In this document: positions 41,142 to 50,007 of the stretch, one piece after another | Numbering within the stretch: position 1 is the first letter of the stretch | How the letters are laid out: each line of letters starts with the position of its first letter | Source: Planctomycetota bacterium | GTDB lineage: Bacteria > Planctomycetota > Planctomycetia > Pirellulales > PALSA-1355 | Direction of reading: 5' to 3' | Length of the DNA: 64,000 bases | Assembly (NCBI GenBank): GCA_003389325.1 | Contig: QQVE01000059.1 | Span: 1-64,000 of the forward strand | The notes under the pieces: model-generated | Database searches by the model: none | What the model was told of the DNA's origin: nothing | Seen by the model: the letters and a program-made list of their open reading frames with translations, nothing else | Made by a program: the position numbers and the translations under genes

Positions 41142-42146
41142 ATGAAGTCGGCTCGGCCAACGCGCGATCGGCACTCCTGCGGCAAGCGCCCGGCGTTTAC
41201 GCTCGTCGAACTCTTGGTCGTGATCGCGATCGTGGGCGTGCTGATGTCGCTGTTGTTGCCGGCCATCCAATCGGCCCGCGAGGCGAGCCGCCGCACGTCG
41301 TGCGTGAACAACCTGCGGCAATTGGGCATCGCCCTGCAACACTTCCACGAGTCGCACGGACATTTCCCTGCAGGGCGCGGGGGACCGGTGCCGAAGGCCT
41401 TCAGCGCACAGGCCTACTTGCTGCCCTACGTTGAAGAGGGTTCGATCGAAGAGCAGATCTACTTCGATAAATCGCCGACACCGCTGTTCATCGCGGGCGT
41501 GTTCTACACCGGCATGGAGAACCGGCCGGCCGCCTCGAACCCCGTGCCGGTGCTGCAATGCCCCAGCGATGCCATCGCCGGCGGGCGCGTGCCGGGCTCG
41601 GACTACGGCGCCACGAACTACGTCGCCTGCTCGGGCAGCGCCGTCGAAAATGCCGGCACAGTCAGCCCCGGCGACGGCGTATTCTACAAGGAGTCGGCGA
41701 TCGGCATGAGGCATATCCTCGACGGCTCGTCGCACACGATTGCCTTCAGCGAACGAATGCTGGGGCCCGGGCTCGAGATCACGACGCTAGCGCCCGGCCA
41801 AGGCGGGACCTACATCCTGGAACTGACCAGCGCGCATCCGGTGAGCGAAACCAACTGCCAGCAGCCGAGCAACGGCACGTGGTACGAGGCCCGCGGCGCC
41901 AAATGGATCCTTGGCAACTACGGCAATACGCTCTACAACCACAAGTACCCGCCCAATCCGCCACAGTGGGACTGCATGAACCTCGCCCAGCAGCAAGGGT
42001 TTCTCTCGGCACGCAGCTCCCATCAGGGTGGCGTGAACGTGATGTTCTGCGACGGCAGCGTGCGGTTTATCACCGACGACATCGAGTTGCGCGTTTGGCG
42101 GGCACTAGCCACTCGCAAGGGCGGCGAAACCACCGACGCGCTGTAG
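41142..42146 (+). CDS. DUF1559 pseudopilin-like protein
   Basis: 334 residues. The N-terminus has a type IV prepilin signal, RPAFTLVELLVVIAIVGVLMSLLLPAIQSAREASRR, cut after the residue before FTLVE. The rest is DUF1559: SCVNNLRQLGIALQHFHESHGHFP, YGATNYVACSGSA and the conserved C-terminal H-x9-DG segment HQGGVNVMFCDGSVRFI. Members are abundant only in Planctomycetes and resemble type II secretion pseudopilins; their roles are largely unknown. It is close to the sulfatase, and the ATG at 41142 keeps the prepilin signal near the N-terminus. Confidence 0.93.
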   Translation: MKSARPTRDRHSCGKRPAFTLVELLVVIAIVGVLMSLLLPAIQSAREASRRTSCVNNLRQLGIALQHFHESHGHFPAGRGGPVPKAFSAQAYLLPYVEEGSIEEQIYFDKSPTPLFIAGVFYTGMENRPAASNPVPVLQCPSDAIAGGRVPGSDYGATNYVACSGSAVENAGTVSPGDGVFYKESAIGMRHILDGSSHTIAFSERMLGPGLEITTLAPGQGGTYILELTSAHPVSETNCQQPSNGTWYEARGAKWILGNYGNTLYNHKYPPNPPQWDCMNLAQQQGFLSARSSHQGGVNVMFCDGSVRFITDDIELRVWRALATRKGGETTDAL

Positions 42147-42168
42147 CCCGTCGCGGCACCCGACGACG

Positions 42169-43638
42169 CTACTTCTTTGCGTCCGTTCCCACCACGTCCT
42201 CGAAGGCTGCCGCAAGATCGAGCGAATCGCCCAGTTCCTGCTGCTGCGCTTGCAACCGGGCAAACAGGTCGGCAACGCGGTCGGTCTGCGCCGGATCATC
42301 GGCCAGGTCTTCTCTCTCGCCGGGGTCCTCGGCCACGTGATACAAGCGCAGGCGGCCGGCCTGCGGATAGGCGATCAGCTTCCAGCCGTCGTGGATCACG
42401 GCCCGCTGCAACTGCAGGTAGGCTCCATAGATCGTATCGCGATCCGCCGGCGACGATTCGCCCGACAGCAGCGGCAACAGGCTGTGAAAATCGACGTGCT
42501 CGGGCACTTCAGCCCCGGCTAGCGTGAGCACCGTGGGCATCACGTCCTGCAAATAGATCGACGCATCGATCCGCTTGTCCTCGGGCACGCCGGGCCCGCT
42601 GACAATGAACGGCACGCGCAGGCTGTGCTCGTACATGTTCTGCTTGCCGAACAGCCCGTGGTGGCCAACGGCCAGCCCGTGATCGGCGGTGAAGAAGATC
42701 CAGGTATGTTCCGCTTGCCCGGTGGCATCCAGCTCATCGAGGATGCGGCCGATCTGGGCGTCCATGTGCGTGATCAGGGCGTAGTATTCCTGACGATGCA
42801 CCTGCACCGCGTGCGGCGTGCGCGGGAACGGGCCCAGCTTTTCGTCGCGCAGCTTCGGCCCACAGCCGATTGCGTCCTTGTAGGGGTACTCCTCGAGAAA
42901 GTTCTCAGGAACTTCGATCCGCGAAAGCGGATAGCGCTCAACGAACTCCCGCGGCGACTGGCGCGGGTCGTGCGCGGCGTTGAAGGCGATGTACATGAAG
43001 AACGGCCGCTCGTCCTGGCGTGCATCGTCCAGAAAATCGACCGCGTCGTCGGCCACGACTTCGCTCCAATGCTTTCCACCCTGCCAGAAGCCGCCGAAGC
43101 GGCGATCGTACGGGCTCCAGGGGTCGGGCTGGCCGGCCAGCGGGCGGTTGTAGCCCTCGGGCGTGTCGCGCGGCATGCCGCCGCGGACGTGGCGAGCGTG
43201 CTCGAACACCTTCGCCGCATCGGCGCGGATGTGCCACTTGCCGGTGAAGTACGTGGCATAGCCCTGCTGCGACACCAGTTGCGGCCACAGCCGGCCAGCC
43301 TCGCGCTCCCGGCCGGTCGTCTCGTAGACCGCATGTGCGTTCCACAGGCTGCGGCCGGTGATCAGCATCGTACGGCTGGCCACGCACACTGCGCCGCTCC
43401 ACGAGCCCATGTTGTAGGCGTGCGTGAACGTCGTGCCGCGGCGTGCCAGGCGATCGAGGTTCGGCGTGTCGATGTCCGTGTGGCCGAACGCGCGCACGGC
43501 CTCGAAGCACAGATCGTCAGCGAACAGGAACAGGACGTTCGGCCGCTGTGGCGCAGGGTCGGCGGCAGCGCATGGCGCCACCAGGGCGCAGATGCCCAGC
43601 AGGATGATTGCAAGATGTGGCAGGCCAAGGCGGATCAC
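42169..43638 (-). CDS. Secreted sulfatase with C-x-A-x-R active site
   Basis: 489 residues with a signal peptide (1-25). The metal site begins NVLFLFADDL. The modification motif is C85-V-A-S-R in SGAVCVASRTMLITGR, the CxAxR variant, differing from the CxPxR used by the other two sulfatases in this window. CxAxR is accepted by anaerobic-type (anSME) maturases. WHIRADAAKVF and the C-terminal IFFTADHGLAVGHHG ligand segment support an iduronate-2-sulfatase-like group. It converges with the DUF1559 gene 22 bp away and overlaps the YHS protein gene by 4 bp upstream. Confidence 0.9.
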   Translation of the reverse strand: MIRLGLPHLAIILLGICALVAPCAAADPAPQRPNVLFLFADDLCFEAVRAFGHTDIDTPNLDRLARRGTTFTHAYNMGSWSGAVCVASRTMLITGRSLWNAHAVYETTGREREAGRLWPQLVSQQGYATYFTGKWHIRADAAKVFEHARHVRGGMPRDTPEGYNRPLAGQPDPWSPYDRRFGGFWQGGKHWSEVVADDAVDFLDDARQDERPFFMYIAFNAAHDPRQSPREFVERYPLSRIEVPENFLEEYPYKDAIGCGPKLRDEKLGPFPRTPHAVQVHRQEYYALITHMDAQIGRILDELDATGQAEHTWIFFTADHGLAVGHHGLFGKQNMYEHSLRVPFIVSGPGVPEDKRIDASIYLQDVMPTVLTLAGAEVPEHVDFHSLLPLLSGESSPADRDTIYGAYLQLQRAVIHDGWKLIAYPQAGRLRLYHVAEDPGEREDLADDPAQTDRVADLFARLQAQQQELGDSLDLAAAFEDVVGTDAKK

Positions 43639-44189
43639 GGCTCGGGCTCTTTGATGGCGCCTTCCACCGGACTTTTGGCGCCCTCAGTGTACTTGGCACC
43701 CACGAGCTCGTAGGTCTTGGCTGCGCGTTTTTTCAACTTCTCGAGCGCCAGCTTGAAGTCGTCTTCCTGGTAGCTCTCGTCGCAGAAGGTGCAGCAGCTT
43801 TCCCAGGTGTAGCCCAAGCGCTTCCACTGGGTCATGCCGCCGGGGGTTACTTCATCGGTCACCGGGCACCAGATCGTGCTCATGGCCTGCATGAAGTTGT
43901 TCATGAACCGCTGCTTCTCGGCAGCCTTGGCGTACTTGTCCGGATCCTTCATGAACTTGTCCTTGGCGTCCGGCTTGCTGCCGCGATACTTGACGCCCTC
44001 GTACTCCCAGGTCGGCAGTTCGGGGTCCGACGGCTCGAGATACACCGGGCAGAGGTCGACCGACTTCTGCTTTTCGGGAATCTTTACCTTCTCCAGAATC
44101 ACGGCGTCGGGCGGAAGCTGCGCTTGCGCCCGGGCAGCCACTAGCAGCAGCAGCAGCCCGCCGAGAATCGCGAATCGAAAACGAAGCAT
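43635..44189 (-). CDS. Secreted protein with two YHS-like cysteine segments
   Basis: 184 residues with a signal peptide (1-23). Two YHS-like segments follow: VDLCPVYLEPSDPELPTW with FMKDPDKYAK (from Cys47), and IWCPVTDEVTPGG with ESCCTFCDES (Cys108, 132, 133, 136). YHS domains bind metals such as copper or iron and occur in metal-transport or reductase proteins. The first copy lacks the second Cys pair (SKPDAKDKF instead of S-x-x-C), so it may bind no metal. Its stop overlaps the sulfatase start by four bases, so the two are translated together. A role in delivering metal for the neighbouring enzymes is speculation. Confidence 0.65.
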   Translation of the reverse strand: MLRFRFAILGGLLLLLVAARAQAQLPPDAVILEKVKIPEKQKSVDLCPVYLEPSDPELPTWEYEGVKYRGSKPDAKDKFMKDPDKYAKAAEKQRFMNNFMQAMSTIWCPVTDEVTPGGMTQWKRLGYTWESCCTFCDESYQEDDFKLALEKLKKRAAKTYELVGAKYTEGAKSPVEGAIKEPEP

Positions 44190-44207
44190 TGCGTTCTCCT
44201 TACGTGG

Positions 44208-46148
44208 TTATTTGTCAGGCAAGGCCAGGGCGACCAGCTTGCGGTCCATCGTGGCCAGCACGATGTATTGCTTGCCGCCGGCCATGTAGGTCATGGGCGT
44301 GCCGCTGGGGGCGGCGGGCAGCTCGGCCTCGGCGATCACTTTGCCGTTGGTCTTGTCGAATGCCCGCAGCACGCTCGAACCACCGCCGCTGCGACCGCCG
44401 CGGCCGCCGGCACCCTGCCCGATGAACAAGAGCGTCTTGGTCAACACGGGTCCGCCGCCGCCGCTACCCAGCGGTCCGACGTCGCGGCCCACCAGCTTGC
44501 TGACTTGTTCGCGCGGCCCGTCGCCGTGGGGAATCATCCAGGCGTGGTCGCCCGTGTCAAGGTCGATGGCCGTCACGCGTCCCCAGGGCGGCTTGAACAG
44601 CGGCAGCCCCTGCGGCCCGCGCACCGGCTGGCCGAAGGCCCCGCCGCCGCGGACATAATTCAAATTCGATCGGGCCGGATCCGGCTTGGTCAGTTGGACG
44701 GAAATGGGGGCCGAGATCGAGGGAATGTAGAACATCGACGTTTCCGGGTCGAACGCCGCGCCCCACCAGTTGGCACCGCCGGCCCAGCCCGGCAGATTCA
44801 CGGTGCCCTGCTCGGAAGGTGGCGTGAACAGCGGGCCGTGCTTGTACTTATTGAGGATCTCCTTGGCCTCGGAAAGCAGCTCGGGCGTGAAGTCGATCAG
44901 GTTCTCTTCGGTGGCGCCCTGCAGCTCGTAGGGAGCGGGCTTGGTTGGGAACGGCTGCGTCGGCGAAGTCACTTCGCCGGGTACGTCGGTCTGCGGAACT
45001 TCGCGCTCTTCGATCGGCCATACGGGCTTGCCATTGGCGCGGTCGAAGACGAACGTGAAGCCGGTCTTCGTGATTTGAGCTACGGCTTTGACCGGGTTCC
45101 CGTCGACGGTAATGTCGCACAACACCGGCGCCGCGGGCAGATCGTAGTCCCACAGGCCGTGGTGCACGGTCTGAAAGTGCCACACGCGCTTGCCGGTCTT
45201 GGCCTCGACGCACACCAGCGACTCGGCGAACAGGTTGTCGCCCAGGCGATGTCCGCCGTACCAGTCGTTGGTGGGCGTGCTAAGTGGCAGGTAAACGTAT
45301 CCCAGATCCTCGTCGGCGCTCATCAGCGTCCAGACGTTGGTGTTACCCGTGTACTTCCAGGAGCCGTCTTTCCACGTGTCGTTGCCAAACTCGCCTTCCT
45401 GTGGGACGGTGTGGAAGGTCCACAGCAGCTTGCCGGTGCGGGCGTCGTAAGCCTTAATGTCGCCTCGCGGGGCTTCCTTGCGTTGCGGGCCGTCGGAGAT
45501 ACCCGAGCCACATACCACGACGCCTTGGCAAACGACCGGCGGCGAAGTGATCGTGAAGTTGCGCGGCGCGTCGGCATAGGGAATGCCCTCGGCCACGTTG
45601 ACGCGGCCGCCTTCGCCAAACTCGCTGATGCCCTTGCCGGTCTTGGCGTCGCCGGCGTAGAGGAATCCATCGTGGGCTCCCAGGAAGATCCGCTCGTCGT
45701 CTCCGTCGCCCCAGTAGGCGATGCCGCGATGCACGAAGCCGAGGTTCGTGGGGCGGCCGGCCTCGTACGACTTGGGATTGAAGACCCAAAGGGTTTCACC
45801 CGTCGCACCGTCGATGGCCGCCACCTGAGCCAGTGAAGTGCTCGTGTACAGTGTGCCGTTAATCGCCAGCGGCGTGTACTCGTGGGCAAACGAAAACAGC
45901 CGGCGATTGTTTTCCTGGATTGGAATATCGGGCGAGTCCCAGGTCCAGGCGATCTCCAACTCGCCGACGTTGTCGGCGTTGATCTCGTCGAGCGGCGAGT
46001 ACTTCGTGCTCCCCTGGTCCCCACCGTAATGGCGCCACTCGCCTGGCTTTTCGCTCTCTTCGCCATTGGCCGACGGAGGTGCCGCGTGGATCGCGAGGCC
46101 GCACACAAGTGCGGCGCACAAAAGGAACATCGGGTGTCTTGCTGTCAT
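44208..46148 (-). CDS. Secreted quinoprotein dehydrogenase-like PQQ propeller
   Basis: 646 residues with a signal peptide ([22 protein letters not shown]). It follows the membrane glucose/quinate dehydrogenase (GdhB-like) pattern: [84 protein letters not shown] and [19 protein letters not shown]. These W-x-x-H and WD motifs are typical of PQQ-dependent alcohol or sugar dehydrogenases. No haem c site is present, so electrons would go to another carrier such as the cytochromes nearby. It is 18 bp upstream of the YHS gene in the same operon. Confidence 0.88.
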   Translation of the reverse strand: MTARHPMFLLCAALVCGLAIHAAPPSANGEESEKPGEWRHYGGDQGSTKYSPLDEINADNVGELEIAWTWDSPDIPIQENNRRLFSFAHEYTPLAINGTLYTSTSLAQVAAIDGATGETLWVFNPKSYEAGRPTNLGFVHRGIAYWGDGDDERIFLGAHDGFLYAGDAKTGKGISEFGEGGRVNVAEGIPYADAPRNFTITSPPVVCQGVVVCGSGISDGPQRKEAPRGDIKAYDARTGKLLWTFHTVPQEGEFGNDTWKDGSWKYTGNTNVWTLMSADEDLGYVYLPLSTPTNDWYGGHRLGDNLFAESLVCVEAKTGKRVWHFQTVHHGLWDYDLPAAPVLCDITVDGNPVKAVAQITKTGFTFVFDRANGKPVWPIEEREVPQTDVPGEVTSPTQPFPTKPAPYELQGATEENLIDFTPELLSEAKEILNKYKHGPLFTPPSEQGTVNLPGWAGGANWWGAAFDPETSMFYIPSISAPISVQLTKPDPARSNLNYVRGGGAFGQPVRGPQGLPLFKPPWGRVTAIDLDTGDHAWMIPHGDGPREQVSKLVGRDVGPLGSGGGGPVLTKTLLFIGQGAGGRGGRSGGGSSVLRAFDKTNGKVIAEAELPAAPSGTPMTYMAGGKQYIVLATMDRKLVALALPDK

Positions 46149-46193
46149 TTTCACGCCTTGGGTTGGTGGCCACTCGAGCGGCAAATCAAACGA

Positions 46194-46205
46194 TTCCCGC
46201 GGGAA
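46194..46205. promoter_or_regulatory. 12-bp perfect palindrome upstream of the quinoprotein gene
   Basis: TTCCCGCGGGAA lies 46 bp upstream of the quinoprotein start at 46148. Its symmetry and position suit an operator for a dimeric regulator, but there is no second copy to support it. Confidence 0.25.
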
Positions 46206-46297
46206 AATTATGACCTACCGGCACGCGGGCTTCAACGCGCGCAGCGGCCAATTGGCCAGACCGCCCCAGAGCGAGCGGAAGCAGTCCGCCTAGGTCA

Positions 46298-48187
46298 CTA
46301 CGACCACCGGATTTGGGGTCCGCTGTGCACAGTCTCCGGCTGCGCCCCGTCTGTCTGCGGGCAGCAGCCACCGACCTTGCAGGAAGCGCCGCAGTGCCGG
46401 GCCACGACATCAAGCAGCGCCGTGCGGCGAATAGGCTTGGTGGCATAGTCGTCGCAGCCGGCTGCCAGACAGCGCTCGCGGTCGCCGCTTCCGGCGTGCG
46501 CAGTCAGCGCAACGATCGGCAGCGTGTAGCCGGCGGCCCGTAGTCGCGCCGTTGCCTCGTACCCGTCGACCTGTGGCATCTGGATATCGACCAGGATCAC
46601 GGCGAACGGACGGCCGGCAGCCTGGGCTTCCAGCGCCCGCTCGATCGTGCTCTGTCCGTTATCGACCACGGTCACTTCGGCTCCGGCTTTTTCGAGCAGG
46701 TAGGAAATCAACCGCTGGTTGTCGGGCCCGTCTTCGGCCAGCAGTACGCGGCAGGAAAGCTGTAAGGCATCGCGCGAGGTCGCGGAACCGGGCACTGACT
46801 TTGCGTCGGCGGGATCGTCGACGCATGCGCGCGGTACGCCTTCGAGGGATCCCGCGTCGACGGTCGCCCGGAAGACGCTGCCGCCTGCGGCGCGCTTGGC
46901 AACAGTGACGTCACCGCCGAGCATCTCGGCCAGGCCGCGACAGATGGCCAGACCGAGCCCCGTGCCGCCGTAGCTGCGCGCGGTCGAGGAATCCGCCTGT
47001 GCAAACGGCTCGAAAACGCTTTCCATTTGACCGTCCGTCATGCCGATCCCCGTGTCGCTTACTGCCACTTCAAGCTTCGCCCGCGAAGATGGATCTCCCT
47101 GTCGCGGCTCCTGCAGCGATACGACCACGGCCACGCCTCCCGACTCGGTAAACTTGAGAGCATTACCAACGAGGTTGATCAAGATTTGCTTCAATCGAGT
47201 TGGATCGGTGTGGATCGTGCGCGGCATCGGCCCGCAGAACTCGAGCGACAGCGTGAGCCCCTTCTCGGCGGCGCGGATGCGCATCAATTGCACGATCTCG
47301 CGCACCAGTTCCACGGGCGAACAGTCGACCTTCTCGACCGAAAAGCGTCCGGCTTCGATCTTGGAGAAATCCAGAATGTCGCCAATGATCTGCAGCAGGT
47401 GTTCGCCGTTGCGGCGGATCGTTTCCAAAGCTTCGCTGCGCGAGATGGCCGCGGGACACTGCTCGGCGGCCAGCACTTCGGAGTAGCCCAGAATCGCCGT
47501 CATCGGCGTGCGGATCTCGTGGCTGACGTTGGCCAGGAATTCGCTCTTGGCTCGGTCGGCGGCTTCGGCGCGCGTCAGTGCCATCTGCAAAGCCTCGCGG
47601 GCGCGATTCTCAGCATCACGCAACACGAATACGAGTAAGAATACGCAGCAGACGATGCCCAACAGGCCGCTGAACTGCAGGAATCGCAAGCCCGCCGGCG
47701 AAAGCTCGTTCGGAAGAACGATGCCGATTTCCCGAGCCCAGGCAAAGGCGGTAATCGCAGCCAGACTCGCCAGCGTCCAGACCATGCCGGATCGTGTGCC
47801 GGACAACCACAGCGACAATAGTGGAATCGACGCGTACCACATCGTTGCCGGGGAGATGGCCCCTCCGGTTACGGTGGCAATGCCCGTGTAGGTGACCCAG
47901 CAGACGGCCGTGACGAAGTTCGCGCAGCGCACCGCCGGGGTACCGGCTCGCATTAGCAGCAGGATGCCAAGAAAGGACGCCCCCGCCCAGAGCACGATCA
48001 GGCGAGACATCGGCGCATCCACCGCCGTAAAGATGACGGCATAGACCGGCACCCAGATAATCATGGCCAGGTCGAAGGCCACGACGCGCTTGGCTTGCCG
48101 CAGTTGGACTTCGTCGTCTGCCAGGGCCGGCGGCAGAACTCCATCAAGAAATGCCCGGCCCACGGGCGCGAGTATTCGTCGCAACAC
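46298..48187 (-). CDS. Hybrid sensor histidine kinase with receiver domain
   Basis: 629 residues. About six hydrophobic spans lie in residues 35-190. The HisKA domain holds His223 ([25 protein letters not shown]). The ATPase domain has [19 protein letters not shown] and [11 protein letters not shown]. The C-terminal receiver has phospho-acceptor Asp534 in [24 protein letters not shown] at 48187 is preferred because GGGAGAGG lies nine bases upstream and it gives a typical N-terminus; the ATG at 48319 would add an arginine-rich tail. No cognate regulator is adjacent, so phosphotransfer may end in its own receiver. Confidence 0.9.
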   Translation of the reverse strand: MLRRILAPVGRAFLDGVLPPALADDEVQLRQAKRVVAFDLAMIIWVPVYAVIFTAVDAPMSRLIVLWAGASFLGILLLMRAGTPAVRCANFVTAVCWVTYTGIATVTGGAISPATMWYASIPLLSLWLSGTRSGMVWTLASLAAITAFAWAREIGIVLPNELSPAGLRFLQFSGLLGIVCCVFLLVFVLRDAENRAREALQMALTRAEAADRAKSEFLANVSHEIRTPMTAILGYSEVLAAEQCPAAISRSEALETIRRNGEHLLQIIGDILDFSKIEAGRFSVEKVDCSPVELVREIVQLMRIRAAEKGLTLSLEFCGPMPRTIHTDPTRLKQILINLVGNALKFTESGGVAVVVSLQEPRQGDPSSRAKLEVAVSDTGIGMTDGQMESVFEPFAQADSSTARSYGGTGLGLAICRGLAEMLGGDVTVAKRAAGGSVFRATVDAGSLEGVPRACVDDPADAKSVPGSATSRDALQLSCRVLLAEDGPDNQRLISYLLEKAGAEVTVVDNGQSTIERALEAQAAGRPFAVILVDIQMPQVDGYEATARLRAAGYTLPIVALTAHAGSGDRERCLAAGCDDYATKPIRRTALLDVVARHCGASCKVGGCCPQTDGAQPETVHSGPQIRWS

Positions 48188-48325
48188 GTTTTCGCGCCTC
48201 TCCCGCCGAGTGAGAATCACCGTTTCAGCCCGTACAAGCCTAGCACACGGCGGTCGAGAGTCTCGGGGCCGCGAGCTACATCGCAACACCCGGTCGCCCG
48301 GGCGGATGCCGATTAGCAAGGGTGT

Positions 48326-48354
48326 TTGACCCGTCTTGCGCAGGCGACCATACT
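48326..48354 (+). promoter_or_regulatory. Candidate sigma-70-type promoter for the sulfatase gene
   Basis: TTGACC at 48326-48331 and CATACT at 48349-48354, 17 bases apart, 78 bp before the sulfatase start at 48432. This is the best -35/-10 pair found in the window. Confidence 0.5.
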
Positions 48355-48431
48355 CAACCCGACATGACCGACCGCAGGGATTCGTGCGGGGTCAGCGATT
48401 CCAAGACACTGCAACCTGAGAGGATAGGCGG

Positions 48432-49886
48432 ATGCGACGCACGCGGATTTGCTGGTGTCTGGCTCTCTGCGCTGCGTGGGCGTGCTCCACGGCGTTTGCG
48501 ACCGAAGAGCGGCCCAACGTCGTGTTGATCATGGCCGACGACATGGGCTACGGCGACCCCGGCTGCTATCAATCGGCCTCGAAGATTCCGACGCCCAATA
48601 TCGACCGGCTAGCTCGTGAGGGCATGCGATTTACCGATGCTCACACGCCCAGCGCCGTCTGCACGCCCACCCGCTACGGGCTGCTCACCGGATGCTACTC
48701 GTGGCGCACGCGTCTCAAGCGCGGCGTGCTCAACGGCTACTCGCGAGCGCTGATCGAGCCGGGACGCCTCACGCTGGCCTCACTGTTGGCCGAGCAGGGC
48801 TACCGCACCGGCTGCGTGGGTAAGTGGCACCTGGGCATGGGCAACGCCGAGCCGGCCGACTACAGCAAGCCTCTCAAGCCGGGCCCCAACGCCGTGGGCT
48901 TCGACGAGTCGTTCGTCATCCCCGCGTCGCTCGACATGCCCCCCTACGTGTTCGTCAAGAACGAACGGGCCACCGTGTTCCCCAGCGAGCAAGTGGCCGA
49001 TAGCAAGATGCGCCGCCACGGCGGAGGCGGTTACTGGCGGGGCGGAGCGATCGCCCCGGGATTTGAGTTCGTCGACACGCTACCGACGCTGACCGACGAA
49101 GCCGTCAAGTTTGTGAATGCGCAGGACAACAAGGCGCCGTTCTTTCTCTACTTTCCGCTGCCGGCGCCGCACACGCCTTGGATGCCGACCGAAGAGTTTC
49201 GCGGCCGCACAAAGGTTGGCTACTACGGCGACTTCGTCACGCAGGTCGATGCCACCATCGGACAAGTGCTCGACGCGCTGGACGAAAAGAAACTGGCCGA
49301 CAACACGCTGGTCATCTTCACCAGCGACAACGGCGCCCACTGGCTGCCCAGCGACATCGAAGAGTTCGGCCACCGGGCCAACGCCGACTGGCGGGGCCAA
49401 AAAGCCGATATCTGGGAGGGCGGACACCGGGTGCCATTCATCGTCCGCTGGCCGGGCATCGTCCAGCCGGGAAGCAAGAGCGACCAGCTCGTCTGCTTGA
49501 CCGATTGCATGGCCACGCTGGCCGAGTTGGCCGGCCACAAATTGGCCGACGACGAAGGCGAGGACAGCTACAGCTTTCTGAGCGTCCTGCGTTCAAGCCC
49601 GCCGGACGGCACACTACGCCAGGCGATCGTACACCAGTCGGGCGATGGCACGCTGGCCATCCGGCAAGGCCCCTGGAAGCTGGCCACGAAGCTCGGATCG
49701 CACGGGTTCAGCCAACCGAAGAACGTCGAGCCGCGCGAGGGTGGCCCGCGGGGGCAACTCTATCACCTGGGCAAGGATCCGGCTGAAACGACCAACCGCT
49801 GGCTGGAAGAGCCACAGGTGGTCGAAAGACTCGAGTCGCTGTTGACTCGCTACCAGCAGCAGGGCCATAGCCGCCCGCAGCCGTGA
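48432..49886 (+). CDS. Secreted arylsulfatase-type sulfatase
   Basis: 484 residues with a signal peptide (1-24). Sulfatase landmarks are all present: NVVLIMADDMGYGDPGCY, the modification motif C77-T-P-T-R in SAVCTPTRYGLLTG, GKWHLGMG and VIFTSDNGAHW for the second metal-ligand loop. This is the CxPxR form, matured by FGE-type enzymes, and resembles arylsulfatase A. The C-terminal half has PFFLYFPLPAPHTPW and a final helix. It stands alone, with a promoter-like pair upstream and a hairpin just after the stop. Confidence 0.93.
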   Translation: MRRTRICWCLALCAAWACSTAFATEERPNVVLIMADDMGYGDPGCYQSASKIPTPNIDRLAREGMRFTDAHTPSAVCTPTRYGLLTGCYSWRTRLKRGVLNGYSRALIEPGRLTLASLLAEQGYRTGCVGKWHLGMGNAEPADYSKPLKPGPNAVGFDESFVIPASLDMPPYVFVKNERATVFPSEQVADSKMRRHGGGGYWRGGAIAPGFEFVDTLPTLTDEAVKFVNAQDNKAPFFLYFPLPAPHTPWMPTEEFRGRTKVGYYGDFVTQVDATIGQVLDALDEKKLADNTLVIFTSDNGAHWLPSDIEEFGHRANADWRGQKADIWEGGHRVPFIVRWPGIVQPGSKSDQLVCLTDCMATLAELAGHKLADDEGEDSYSFLSVLRSSPPDGTLRQAIVHQSGDGTLAIRQGPWKLATKLGSHGFSQPKNVEPREGGPRGQLYHLGKDPAETTNRWLEEPQVVERLESLLTRYQQQGHSRPQP

Positions 49887-49899
49887 GTTTTCTTGCAGT

Positions 49900-49922
49900 T
49901 TTTTCGGCTCCGCGCCGAAAAA
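49900..49922 (+). terminator. Stem-loop after the sulfatase gene
   Basis: TTTTTCGGC-TCCGC-GCCGAAAAA is a 9-bp perfect hairpin 13 bp after the stop at 49886. The stem is A/T-rich at its base but is not followed by a T-run, so it is an imperfect terminator candidate. Confidence 0.4.
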
Positions 49923-50007
49923 TGTGACGCGCTGACGGCAACATTGTACATATTGATGTACTGCCCTACCCCGGGGGCCCGCCAGGCCACAGGCGAGACG
50001 GCTGCGC

